In this document: positions 24,262-32,572 of the stretch, in pieces | How the letters are laid out: the number at the start of each line of letters is the position of its first letter | How positions within the stretch are numbered: position 1 is the first letter of the stretch | Source: J054 sp963850255 | GTDB lineage: Bacteria > Pseudomonadota > Gammaproteobacteria > Steroidobacterales > GCA-2729495 | Length of the DNA: 64,000 bases | Direction: 5' to 3' | Assembly: GCA_963850255.1 (NCBI GenBank) | Contig: CAWKLL010000029.1 | Location: 1-64,000, forward strand | The notes under the pieces: model-generated | Seen by the model: only the letters and a program-made list of their open reading frames with translations | Told to the model about the DNA's origin: nothing | Database searches by the model: none | Program-made: the position numbers and the translations under genes

Positions 24262-24290
24262 TTGACAGGGCATCTAACCAATGGTTATAT
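24262..24290 (+). promoter_or_regulatory. Predicted sigma-70 promoter for cysB
   Basis: Perfect TTGACA (24262-24267), 17-base spacer, TTATAT (24285-24290). Three related elements (GCGTATATCGC at 24226, GGCTATATGTCGC at 24241, GGTTATATGCGC at 24283) lie in this gap and could be operator half-sites. The promoter position argues for the cysB start at 24316 rather than an upstream ATG/TTG. Confidence 0.55.
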
Positions 24291-24315
24291 GCGCGCCCCC
24301 GATCCAGGCCTGCCC

Positions 24316-25326
24316 ATGACCCTGCAACAACTCAGATATCTGCTGGCGATCGCCGATTCCGGGCTCAATATCACCGCGGCGGCGGATCGTCTGCATACCA
24401 GCCAGCCGGGTATCAGCAAGCAGCTCAAGCAGCTGGAACAGGAGCTGAGCGTTCAGCTGTTTACCCGCAAGGGCAAGAGTCTGGCCGAGATCACGCCCGC
24501 GGGTCGCGAGGTGATTAACCGGGCCCGAAAAATTGTTCGCGAAGCCGACAATATTCGCAGCCTGGCACGCAATCTTTCCGGCGAGCAGGAAGGCACCTTA
24601 TCGATCGGCACCACGCATACCCAGGCACGCTATGTGTTGCCGGAAATCATTCGCGAGTTTCGCGAGCGTTTTCCGAAGGTCAAACTGGAGCTCCACCAGG
24701 GCACCTCGGAGCAAATCGCCGAACTGGTCGCGCACAATCGACTGGACTTCGCCATTGCCTCCGGCGGCCAGCATCTGTTTCCGGAGCTGGTGCTGTTGCC
24801 GTGTTATCACTGGGACCGGATTGTTCTGGCACCTCGCGAGCACCCGATCAGCCAGTTGCAGGGCCAGCTGGATCTGCAAACCCTGGTGCAGTACCCGCTG
24901 ATTACCTATGTGTTCAGCGTGACGGGCGAATCGTCGTTCAAGCGCGCCTTTGCCGAGCATGAGCTGGAACCGGACGTGGTGTTTACTGCGCGCGACGCCG
25001 ACATCATTAAAACTTATGTGCGTATGGGTATGGGCGTCGGTGTGGTGGCCGGTATGGCCTACGAATGTCAGGATGAGCGCGACCTGGCGGCGCTGGACGC
25101 GACGGGTTTGTTTCCGCGCGTGACCACCTGGATCGGCTACCGTCGCGATGCGGTGCTACGCGACTACATGCGCGAGTTTGTCTACCTGTTTGCGCCGCAT
25201 ATCTCGCGGGAAATCTTGCGCGACGTCGGTGAAACGGGCAGCCAGCAGGAAATTGATGCCTTGCTGGCCGACATTGCTTTGCCCGTACGCGGTGGCTGCG
25301 GTAGTGAAATTGCTGATGCCGCCTGA
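24316..25326 (+). CDS. cysB: LysR-type regulator CysB
   Basis: Activator of cysteine biosynthesis genes, responding to N-acetylserine and sulfide in the family. From the ATG at 24316 the product is 336 aa. N-terminal winged helix: MTLQQLRYLLAIADSGLNIT, then LHTSQPGISKQLKQLE as recognition helix, close to E. coli CysB. Effector domain from ~90 with GTTHTQARYVLP and TARDADIIKTYVRMGMGVGV. A longer frame open from 24220 crosses the predicted promoter and is rejected. Divergent from cysG and convergent with cysH, so all three sit in one sulfur-assimilation block. Confidence 0.95.
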   Translation: MTLQQLRYLLAIADSGLNITAAADRLHTSQPGISKQLKQLEQELSVQLFTRKGKSLAEITPAGREVINRARKIVREADNIRSLARNLSGEQEGTLSIGTTHTQARYVLPEIIREFRERFPKVKLELHQGTSEQIAELVAHNRLDFAIASGGQHLFPELVLLPCYHWDRIVLAPREHPISQLQGQLDLQTLVQYPLITYVFSVTGESSFKRAFAEHELEPDVVFTARDADIIKTYVRMGMGVGVVAGMAYECQDERDLAALDATGLFPRVTTWIGYRRDAVLRDYMREFVYLFAPHISREILRDVGETGSQQEIDALLADIALPVRGGCGSEIADAA

Positions 25327-25344
25327 GACGCGGGGCGCCTGTCC

Positions 25345-26127
25345 CTAGAGGGACGACAGATCGATATCGTGTAGTCCGCACTCGCGTTTCAGACCAAAGA
25401 AGCGTGTTTGGTCAAGGTTGCTCACAGCGTGAATGGGCTGGGTGGTATGTACGTCACCAATGGACACATAGCCCTTATCCCAGAGCGGGTGATAGGGCAG
25501 TTGATGACGCTGCAGATACTGATGGATATCGCGGTCACTCCAGTCGGCAATGGGGTGCACTTTCCAACGATTACCTGACCAGCTCAGAAAGGGCGTGTCG
25601 CGACGACTGTCAGACTGACTGCGGCGCAATCCGGCAAACCAGGTGCCGGCACCAAGCTCGCGCAGCGCACGTTCCATGGGCTCGACTTTATTCTCACGGT
25701 TATAGGCATTCAGTCCGTTGAGTCCCTGTTCCCAGCGCTTGCCATGCTGCGCTTCCTGCCAGGCCGGGCTTTGCGGATTGCGATAAACCTTGAGGTTCAG
25801 TTTCAAGCGCTCCGTCAGCTGATCGACGAACTGATAGGTTTCGGCGAAGTGATAACCGGTATCGATGAAGACCACCGGGATATCTGACAACTGACGGCTG
25901 ACCAGGTGCAGTGATACGGCAGCCTGGGCGCCAAAACTTGACGACAGCAGATGCTGTCCGGGCAGATGCTCCAGTGCCCAGGCAATTCGTTCAGCGGCCG
26001 ACAGTGCGGCGAATCGCTGGTTGCAGCTTTCTAATGCCGCCAGGCGACTCTGTTCTTCATCGTAGGCTTGGAAGCTATCTTCGACGCAAGGCAGTACGCG
26101 CGCAGTATTGTCCAGCAGCACATTCAC
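25345..26127 (-). CDS. cysH: Phosphoadenylyl-sulfate (PAPS) reductase
   Basis: Reduces PAPS to sulfite using thioredoxin. 260 aa. Seen: SSSFGAQAAVSLHL nucleotide loop, PVVFIDTGYHFAETYQF, and the catalytic C-terminal KRECGLH cysteine. The paired cysteines that bind the 4Fe-4S cluster in APS reductases are not seen, so the PAPS-using type is favoured. GTG start at 26127 with GGAAGAA upstream. Convergent with cysB, 18 bases between stops; a short inverted repeat (GTCCC TAGA GGGAC) spans the cysH stop. Confidence 0.95.
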   Translation of the reverse strand: MNVLLDNTARVLPCVEDSFQAYDEEQSRLAALESCNQRFAALSAAERIAWALEHLPGQHLLSSSFGAQAAVSLHLVSRQLSDIPVVFIDTGYHFAETYQFVDQLTERLKLNLKVYRNPQSPAWQEAQHGKRWEQGLNGLNAYNRENKVEPMERALRELGAGTWFAGLRRSQSDSRRDTPFLSWSGNRWKVHPIADWSDRDIHQYLQRHQLPYHPLWDKGYVSIGDVHTTQPIHAVSNLDQTRFFGLKRECGLHDIDLSSL

Positions 26128-26251
26128 TTCGGCGATTTCTTCCGTTAGTCCTTGATCGGATGACTAAACTAATGCCTGACCAGGGCCGCGTGAACGTAGC
26201 AGTTGTTATCCCGGTATAACCTGCGATTATTTGTCCATCAGGAGGTGCTGC

Positions 26252-27373
26252 ATGAACAACGGATTAAACCGCCGCGAAATATTGTCCCTGCTGGGTCTGG
26301 CCACGCTGGGGCGCCTGCCCATGGCCATGGCGGGCGGGCATACCGGGGGCGCAGCCGCCACAGGCCGGGCGCCCATGCTGCGGCTGATCGCCAACGAGAA
26401 CCCCTATGGCCCTGGGCCGGCAGCCCGCCAGGCAGCGGAGAAAGCCGTCGCGCTGGGGTGGCGTTATGCCATGAGTGAGACCCGTCGGCTTAAACAGCTG
26501 ATTGCGGAACTGGAAGGGGTTGATCCCAAGCAGGTGATGATCGGCGCGGGTTCAACCGAGATTTTGCGCGTCGCCGCGTTGCGCTATGCGCGCGATGGCG
26601 GTGAAGTGCTGGCTGCCAGGCCCACATTCTCGTTCTTGCCCAACTACGCTCGCCAGCTGGGTGCTGACGTGCGCGAAGTACCGCTGGATGACAACATGGT
26701 GACCGATCTGTCAGCCATGACTGCAGCCGTCAGTGGACAGACTCGTCTTATCTATCTGTGTAATCCGAATAATCCGACCGGAACGCGGGTTGGCGGATCT
26801 GCCATACGCGAGTTTTGTGCAGAGATGTCGCCGCGCGCAGCCATCGTGGTGGACGAGGCGTACATGGATCTCGCCGATGATTTTGTCGAGCACACCGTGC
26901 GTCCGCGAATTCTTGCCGGCGATCGGGTGATACTCGCGCGCACCTTTTCCAAACTGCATGGCATGGCCGGCATGCGCGTCGGCTATGCATTGGCGCCAGA
27001 GGCCGTGATTCGCGAGCTTGAGCAGCTGCGTATCACCATGCCGAACCTCGTCGGTGTAATGGCTGCTACCGCAAGTCTTACGGATCAGCAGTTTCTGGAC
27101 TTCAGTCGCGCCCGGATTCGACAGGCTATGCAGATTACAAGCACGGCCCTGGAAGAAATCGGCCGGCCCTATACGCGCAGTTACGGCAACTTCCTGTTGT
27201 TCGACACCGGTGGTTCCGGGCGGGATTTCGGCGCTGCGATGCGCGGCGAGGGCATTTTGACCGGCACCACCTTTAGTCCCTATGACCGATGGGCACGCAT
27301 TAGCATGGGTAAGCTGGAGGACATGCAGGCCCTGGCGGTAGCTATGACGCGTTATTTTCAGGCGCAGGGGTGA
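26252..27373 (+). CDS. Tat-type exported PLP aminotransferase, HisC-like
   Basis: Class I/II aminotransferase related to histidinol-phosphate aminotransferases, 373 aa. The ATG at 26252 has an excellent AGGAGGTG ribosome site; earlier in-frame starts are rejected. The first ~27 residues (NRREILSLLGLATLG, then LPMAMA) look like a twin-arginine signal peptide, implying folding with PLP before export. Catalytic features: IANENPYGPGP, CNPNNPTGT, VDEAYMDL, PLP lysine in ARTFSKLHGMAGMRVGYA. Real substrate unknown. Overlaps the next transporter gene by four bases (GTGA), so the two are co-translated. Confidence 0.88.
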   Translation: MNNGLNRREILSLLGLATLGRLPMAMAGGHTGGAAATGRAPMLRLIANENPYGPGPAARQAAEKAVALGWRYAMSETRRLKQLIAELEGVDPKQVMIGAGSTEILRVAALRYARDGGEVLAARPTFSFLPNYARQLGADVREVPLDDNMVTDLSAMTAAVSGQTRLIYLCNPNNPTGTRVGGSAIREFCAEMSPRAAIVVDEAYMDLADDFVEHTVRPRILAGDRVILARTFSKLHGMAGMRVGYALAPEAVIRELEQLRITMPNLVGVMAATASLTDQQFLDFSRARIRQAMQITSTALEEIGRPYTRSYGNFLLFDTGGSGRDFGAAMRGEGILTGTTFSPYDRWARISMGKLEDMQALAVAMTRYFQAQG

Positions 27374-28326
27374 CCACAGCGGATACCGATCAGCCGCGCG
27401 TTTCGCGGGGCATATTGCTGATGTGCGCCGCGGCCCTGTCCATGGTCGGTCTGGACGTCTGTGCCAAGTATCTACTGGATACTTACGGCCTTGCGCAGCT
27501 GGTCCTGCTGCGCTGCGGTTTTTCCGTCGCGTTTATCGCTGCCTTTGCGCTACGACAGGGTGGCGGACGCGCATTAGCCACTAAGCGGCCTGCCTGGCAC
27601 CTGCTGCGGACCTTGCTGATGGCGGCATCCATGTTTGCGTTTTTCTATGCGCTGCCGCGCATTCCGCTGGCCACGGTGCTGACCATTGCCTTTGCCGCGC
27701 CCATCGTGGTTACCGCACTGTCGCACCCGTTTCTCGGTGAGCCCGTCGGACCCTGGCGTTGGATTGCCGTGTTGTTTGGTTTTTCCGGCGTATTGGTGGT
27801 GTTGCAGCCAGGTCAGGGCGTGATCGCCCCGGCCGCGTGGGTTGCGCTGACCGGCGCCGTTACCTACGCCTTATTGTCTCTCACCGCGCGCAAACTTCGC
27901 GACACCGAGTCCGCGCTGGCGCTCAGTTTGTATATGTTCCCGGCGCCTTTGCTGATTGGCGCCGTCGGCGCCTGGGCCAACTGGTTGCCGCCGACGCCAG
28001 CGGATTGGTTGCTGTTTATCGCCGCCGGCGTTTTTGGCGGCCTGGCCTTTATATTGATGAATGTGGCTTTTCGGCATGCCGATGCCGCGGTATTGGTGCC
28101 CTTCGACTACACCGGCCTGATCTGGGCTGGTCTGGCCGGTTACCTGATCTGGGGAGAGATTCCCGGGCGCAATACCTGGCTGGGCGCCGCGATTATCATC
28201 GCCAGCGGGCTATTCATTCTTTACCGGGAGACCCGCCGACCGAGTCCCGCATCGCAGCCGGCTGCAATGCTTCCGGAAACTTTGGCTGAGCCGACCGTGC
28301 CTGGCCGGGCTTCCGACCCGGGGTAG
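27370..28326 (+). CDS. DMT-superfamily transporter (EamA type)
   Basis: Inner-membrane drug/metabolite transporter of 318 aa with about ten hydrophobic helices in two EamA repeats: residues ~12-140 (with LPRIPLATVLTIAFAAPIVV) and ~155-285 (with MNVAFRHADAAVLVPFDYTGLIWA). GTG start overlaps the stop of the exported aminotransferase, suggesting linked roles such as export or uptake of an amino acid-like compound. Substrate unknown. The ~35-residue proline-rich tail is probably cytoplasmic and disordered. Confidence 0.9.
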   Translation: MTTADTDQPRVSRGILLMCAAALSMVGLDVCAKYLLDTYGLAQLVLLRCGFSVAFIAAFALRQGGGRALATKRPAWHLLRTLLMAASMFAFFYALPRIPLATVLTIAFAAPIVVTALSHPFLGEPVGPWRWIAVLFGFSGVLVVLQPGQGVIAPAAWVALTGAVTYALLSLTARKLRDTESALALSLYMFPAPLLIGAVGAWANWLPPTPADWLLFIAAGVFGGLAFILMNVAFRHADAAVLVPFDYTGLIWAGLAGYLIWGEIPGRNTWLGAAIIIASGLFILYRETRRPSPASQPAAMLPETLAEPTVPGRASDPG

Positions 28327-28401
28327 CCGGCAGCCCCCCCGCATGAGGTAAAATGATCGTTTACCCCAAACCGGGCATCAGATCCGGGCAATAGCAGGCC
28401 A

Positions 28402-29274
28402 ATGACCGACACCGTAAAACTGATTTATCACGCCGCGAAGGTGCGCCTGGGCTTTTTGATCATGGCCTGCGCGCTGGCGGGTATTGCGGTCAGTCCCGTG
28501 AGCGAATCAGCGCTGCGTCCCTGGCAGGTGTTGGTGCTGGGTATTGCGGTATTGATGTCGAGCTCGGCAGCGGGTGCTTTCAATCAGCTTTATGAGCGCG
28601 ATATTGATGCGCGCATGACGCGCACCAAGAAACGCGCCTTCGTCACCGGCGAATTGCGCGCCGATCGTTACTGGATGTTTGGTCTGGCCCTGGTCACTTT
28701 GTTGTCGTTAGTGGCAGCGGCCTGGGCGTCGAATTGGCTGGCTGCTTTTTACATTTTCCTCGGCGCGTTTACTTACGGTGTGGTGTACACCGTTTGGCTC
28801 AAGCGGCGCACCTGGATGAATATCGTGATTGGCGGCCTGGCCGGCAGTTTTGCCGTGATGGCGGGCGCGGCGGCCGTTGATGCAGCCATGGCGCCGGCTC
28901 CCATCATCCTGGCCGTGGTGCTGTTTCTGTGGACGCCACCGCATTTCTGGGCGCTGGCCTATGCCTGTCGCAAGGACTATGCCGCGGCGGGTGTTCCGAT
29001 GCTGCCCGTGGTCTTTGAAGAATCTATCGCCACGCGCGCCATACTCTGGCATGCACTGGCACTGGTCGTGTTGTCGGTTGTGCCGTTTTTTTACGGTATG
29101 AGCTGGATCTACCTGGCCTGCGCCGTCAGCGGCGGTGGCTATTTCCTGCGCGAGAGTTTCCGCCTGGTTGCCAAGCCCAATGTGCCGCAAGGTTGGCGCA
29201 CCTTCGCCGCCTCCATCGTGCAGCTGGGCTTGCTGCTGACCGGGGCAATTTTTGATCGGCTGGTTCTTGGCTGA
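28402..29274 (+). CDS. cyoE: Protohaem IX farnesyltransferase (haem O synthase)
   Basis: UbiA-family membrane prenyltransferase that adds a farnesyl group to haem B. 290 aa with ~8-9 membrane segments. First aspartate-rich motif: NQLYERDIDARMTRTKKRAFVTG near residues 61-83; second region YTVWLKRRTWMNIVIGGLAG; WTPPHFWALA typical for haem O synthases. No oxidase genes are next to it. The lipoprotein gene that follows begins about 14 bases after the stop. Confidence 0.93.
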   Translation: MTDTVKLIYHAAKVRLGFLIMACALAGIAVSPVSESALRPWQVLVLGIAVLMSSSAAGAFNQLYERDIDARMTRTKKRAFVTGELRADRYWMFGLALVTLLSLVAAAWASNWLAAFYIFLGAFTYGVVYTVWLKRRTWMNIVIGGLAGSFAVMAGAAAVDAAMAPAPIILAVVLFLWTPPHFWALAYACRKDYAAAGVPMLPVVFEESIATRAILWHALALVVLSVVPFFYGMSWIYLACAVSGGGYFLRESFRLVAKPNVPQGWRTFAASIVQLGLLLTGAIFDRLVLG

Positions 29275-29287
29275 CGGATTGCGATTC

Positions 29288-29881
29288 ATGCGCAAACTAT
29301 TCCCGCTGGTGCTGATCCTCGCTTGTTGCTTGGGCGCCTGCACAAGCACGGAAGTTGAGACATTCAGCAGCCCTGCCGAGCGCAGCGTCGATCAGGCCTT
29401 CGTCAAGTCCGGCACGGATTTTTCGCGCTTTAAACGCTTGCGCGCAGCGCCCCTGGAAATTTATTTTTACGAAGGTCAGGGGCAACCGTCCGCCGAGGTG
29501 GTTGAGCGCATACGCGGTATTTTCCGCAACGCATTTCTTGACGCCATCGGCGATGACTACGCGCTGGTTGAAGAAGCGGGTGCCGACGTGCTCGGCGTGC
29601 GCGCATCGCTGGTCGACCTGCGGCACTCCCAGGCCCTCGGCGCGCTGCCGGTGAAGGGCCGGGCGGCCCGACTGGTGGCTAACGGTCAACTGACATTTTT
29701 CATGGAATTGACGGACTCGGTCAGCGGCGAGGTGCTGGCGCGTGCCGGTGACCGCGAACGCGAACCGGCTGCGCCCGCCGTCACCGAGCTGGAGGAATCC
29801 TGGGCCGTCACCGAACGCGAAGCGCGCCGCTGGGCAGCCCTGTTTCGCGACTTCCTGGATAAGAATCTCGGCCAGCGCTGA
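29288..29881 (+). CDS. Lipoprotein of unknown function (DUF3313-like)
   Basis: 197 aa from the ATG at 29288. Signal sequence MRKLFPLVLILACCLGACTS with lipobox LGAC, so a secreted lipoprotein. The mature part has the pattern DFSRFKRLRAAPLEIYF, then a conserved-looking helix and an ADVLGVRASLVDLR strand, reminiscent of DUF3313 proteins, but I am not certain. The Asp-free residues after the lipid Cys (TSTE) give no inner-membrane retention signal, so outer membrane is likely. Role unknown; follows cyoE on the same strand. Confidence 0.75.
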   Translation: MRKLFPLVLILACCLGACTSTEVETFSSPAERSVDQAFVKSGTDFSRFKRLRAAPLEIYFYEGQGQPSAEVVERIRGIFRNAFLDAIGDDYALVEEAGADVLGVRASLVDLRHSQALGALPVKGRAARLVANGQLTFFMELTDSVSGEVLARAGDREREPAAPAVTELEESWAVTEREARRWAALFRDFLDKNLGQR

Positions 29882-29890
29882 CGGCCTCCA

Positions 29891-29906
29891 GCGCCGCGAT
29901 CGGCGC
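29891..29906. terminator. Hairpin between convergent genes, possible bidirectional terminator
   Basis: Perfect stem GCGCCG / CGGCGC with a CGAT loop, between the lipoprotein stop (29881) and the opposing gene's stop (29921). No long T run follows on either strand, so termination strength is uncertain. Confidence 0.4.
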
Positions 29907-29920
29907 ATCAATAACGACAA

Positions 29921-30280
29921 TTATTCCTGCAGTGGAAAGCTCCAGGCGCGCAATAATTCATCGCCGCGAAATTCGTAGAGTCCCAGCGAGCGCATGGTCT
30001 TGCGTCCGTCCGCGGTATCAAAGCTGTCCACCTCGATAGCGACGGCCAGTTGTCCGTAAGCGCGTACGTCTTCGACGGTCGAATTGGCATAACCGCTGGC
30101 CGCGAACATGGCCGCCAGTGCCTGGCCAACCTGATCACGCCCGCGCGCGCGACAATTCGGGCCTTCCGGCCCGACCTCCCAGGACTCGTAGTCCTCGGCA
30201 AGACCGTCCAGCAAGGCGTCCAGATCCTTGCGGTTGTAAGCATCGGTCTGCGCCATCACTTTGGCCACTAAGTCTGTCAT
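29921..30280 (-). CDS. SnoaL/NTF2-like small protein
   Basis: 119 aa from the ATG at 30280; an open frame up to 30463 has poor composition and overlaps the divergent gene's promoter and start, so it is rejected. The pattern (MTDLVAKVMAQTDAYNRKDLDALLDGLAEDYESWE, then GRDQVGQALAAMFAASG and alternating strands ending in ELLRAWSFP) fits the cone-shaped NTF2/SnoaL fold. Such proteins are small-ligand enzymes or dimer scaffolds; function here unknown. Confidence 0.75.
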   Translation of the reverse strand: MTDLVAKVMAQTDAYNRKDLDALLDGLAEDYESWEVGPEGPNCRARGRDQVGQALAAMFAASGYANSTVEDVRAYGQLAVAIEVDSFDTADGRKTMRSLGLYEFRGDELLRAWSFPLQE

Positions 30281-30388
30281 TTTGATCCCCGAAATCCAGA
30301 TTGCCCATTCATCATAGCGCTCAGGCGCCGGCAGTGAACTGGTAAACATTTTGCGGCGCAGGTAGTTTGCGCCAGGGGGGATACATTT

Positions 30389-31072
30389 ATGCGAATTGCA
30401 ATTATCGGTGCGTCGGGGCAAACCGGCCTGCAGTTGATTGATGTTGCGCTGGCGCGCGGACACAGCGTGATCGGACTGGCGCGCACGCCAGCCAAGATAA
30501 CGCGTCAGAATCCTGACTTGACGGTTCGCCAGGCTGATATTTTCGATGCTGACTCGTTAACCGCTGGACTGGCGGGTGCAGATACAGTGCTGACCAGCGT
30601 GGGAAAAACCAATCTGCGTGAGAAAACGCCGCCGTTTAACACCACCTCGCATCGGAACATTCTTGCGGCCATGCAGGCCAATAATATTCGTCGCATTGTC
30701 GCCATTTCTTCCTTCGGCGCTGCGCGCGGCGTCAAGCGCAAGGGCCTGCGCCGGAAGATTTACCTGTTCCTGCGCCGCAAGTACTACGGTGACATGGGCG
30801 CCATGGAGCAGATGCTGCTGGACGCCGACGTGGACGCGACCGTGGTTCGAGCACCCATGCTGCATAACCGCGAGGCTCGCAGTGACTGGTTATTAACGGA
30901 TGACGGCAGCCTGCCGGCGGGCAACGCCATCAGCCGCGCAGACCTGGCGGAGTATCTGATCGGTGAGCTGGAGACGGGTACCAGTACCGGGCATATCGTT
31001 GCAGTGGCCGACGAGGGCGAGTTATCGCTGCCGTTCAGTGAGCTCAGGCCGCCGCGGCCAGACTCACAGTGA
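30389..31072 (+). CDS. NAD(P)-binding oxidoreductase-like protein (atypical SDR)
   Basis: 227 aa with N-terminal nucleotide-binding motif MRIAIIGASGQTGLQLI (GxxGxxG) and IRRIVAISSFGAARG in the middle, as in NmrA-like/atypical short-chain dehydrogenases (YwnB/BVR-B group). The classical YxxxK is replaced by a region with RKYYGDMGAMEQML. Substrate unknown. Ends in a GTGA overlap with the GPH transporter, so the pair is probably one operon. Confidence 0.88.
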   Translation: MRIAIIGASGQTGLQLIDVALARGHSVIGLARTPAKITRQNPDLTVRQADIFDADSLTAGLAGADTVLTSVGKTNLREKTPPFNTTSHRNILAAMQANNIRRIVAISSFGAARGVKRKGLRRKIYLFLRRKYYGDMGAMEQMLLDADVDATVVRAPMLHNREARSDWLLTDDGSLPAGNAISRADLAEYLIGELETGTSTGHIVAVADEGELSLPFSELRPPRPDSQ

Positions 31073-32407
31073 ACCGCCAGGAAAAATTTGGCTGGGCCGT
31101 GGGTGCGCATGGCACCCAGGTCATGATTGGTATCTATACCTTCTACCTGTTGTTCTACCTGACCGATGTACTCGGTCTGCCGGCCCTGGAAGCCGGCCGA
31201 ATCGTTTTCCTGGTGCGCATCTACGATTTGATTACCGACCCGGTGATGGGCTGGCTCAGCGATCGTACCCGGTCCAGTCGCGGTCGGCGGCGTCCCTGGC
31301 TGCTGGCGGGTGCCGTCGGCTGTACCTTCAGCTTTATTTTGCTGTTCAATTTGCCGGAGTTTTCCAGTCAGTCGCAGACGGCAGTAGCTGTAGTGCTGGT
31401 GTTGTTGCTTTATGCGACGGCCTACACGGTCTTTAACGTGCCGCATCTCGCCATGCCGGCGGAAATGACCAGCGATTTTCATGAACGCACGGTATTGATG
31501 TCCTACCGGGTGATTTTCTTTGCCACGGCGAATTTTGCGGCCGTGCTCGGCGGCTCGGTGTTGTTGCAGAAGTTTGGTAACGCCGAAGGTTTTCCGTTGT
31601 TGGGCTGGAGTGTCGGCGCAACCATTCTGATCAGCATGTTGCTGTGTTATCGAATGACAGCCAGTGCGCCGTTCAATCAACCCAGCGCAGCCACCCGCTT
31701 TTCAGTCGTCGACCAACTGCGCATCATCGGCCGACAACAAACCGTTCCTGATTTTTATCACGGCCAAGCTCGGCATGCTGACGGCGCAGGCCAGCCAGGT
31801 CGCGGCCTTTCTGTTTTTCTCCGAGTATGTGCTGCAGCGGGGCGCTGCGTTACTGACCTCACTGGGTATTTTTCTCACCATTGGCCCGGTGCTGTCGGCG
31901 CCGGTCTGGACCTGGTTGTCGCGGCGCAATGGCAAACGCAACACCTTCATGCTGGCGGCCTTCCTGTATGCGCTGGTGGTCGCTTCCTGGTTATTGTCCG
32001 GTCCGGCTGAGCCCGAATGGTTGACCAATCTGCGTGTGGCGGCCCTGGGCCTGGTGGTCGGCGGCGTGATTATTCTCGGCTTTGCTTTGCTGCCGGACAC
32101 CATCGAATACGACCGCCGACGCAGCGGCCTCAATCGGGAAGGCGTCTATTCGGGGCTCTACAGCACCATGGAGAAGGCCGCATCCGCTTTCGGCCCGCTG
32201 GTGTTCAGCGTTTTCCTGGCGCGCAATGGCTTCGTGTCTTCCAAGGCCGGCGAGACCGTGGTGCAGCCCGATGCGACGGTCAGCGTGATTTACCTCGCCG
32301 TGGGCCTGTTTCCGGCCCTGGCAGCCCTGTTTGCCGTGGCCGTACTGACCCGATACGACCTCACCGAGGAGAAGCTGGCCGCCACAGAGCGTCTGACGGG
32401 CGGATAG
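31069..32407 (+). CDS. GPH/MelB-type sugar:cation symporter family transporter, apparent +1 frameshift
   Basis: MFS-fold transporter. First half (start GTG 31069): GVHG-like AVGAHGTQ, VRIYDLITDPVMGWLSDRTRSS with the conserved Asp pair of glycoside-pentoside-hexuronide symporters, RRRPWLLAGA loop. The second half continues in the next frame from about 31742: FLIFITAKLGMLTAQ to ATERLTGG at 32407, with ALLPDTIEYDRRR typical of the family. One extra A in the A run 31739-31741 explains the break. Corrected length ~445 aa with ~12 helices. Substrate not predictable. Confidence 0.88.
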
Positions 32408-32572
32408 CCGGCGGATTGGCTCAGGCCGCCTGTGTATCATTTTTGCTACATCAGCCGGGTGGGTTTCATCCTTAACAGACTATCATTACACTCGCTGCTG
32501 TGGTCCGGGGGTCACAAACAGCACAGGTGTGCAATTCGGGGCTGGATGAATGAATTCCACAGGGGGAATCGC

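Noticed and set aside
24220..24315. N-terminal extension of CysB
   Set aside because: It would include the predicted TTGACA/TTATAT promoter; CysB relatives start at the MTLQQLRY equivalent.
30281..30463. 61-residue extension of the SnoaL-like protein
   Set aside because: Composition is random and it overlaps the start of the divergent gene; the internal ATG matches the fold start.
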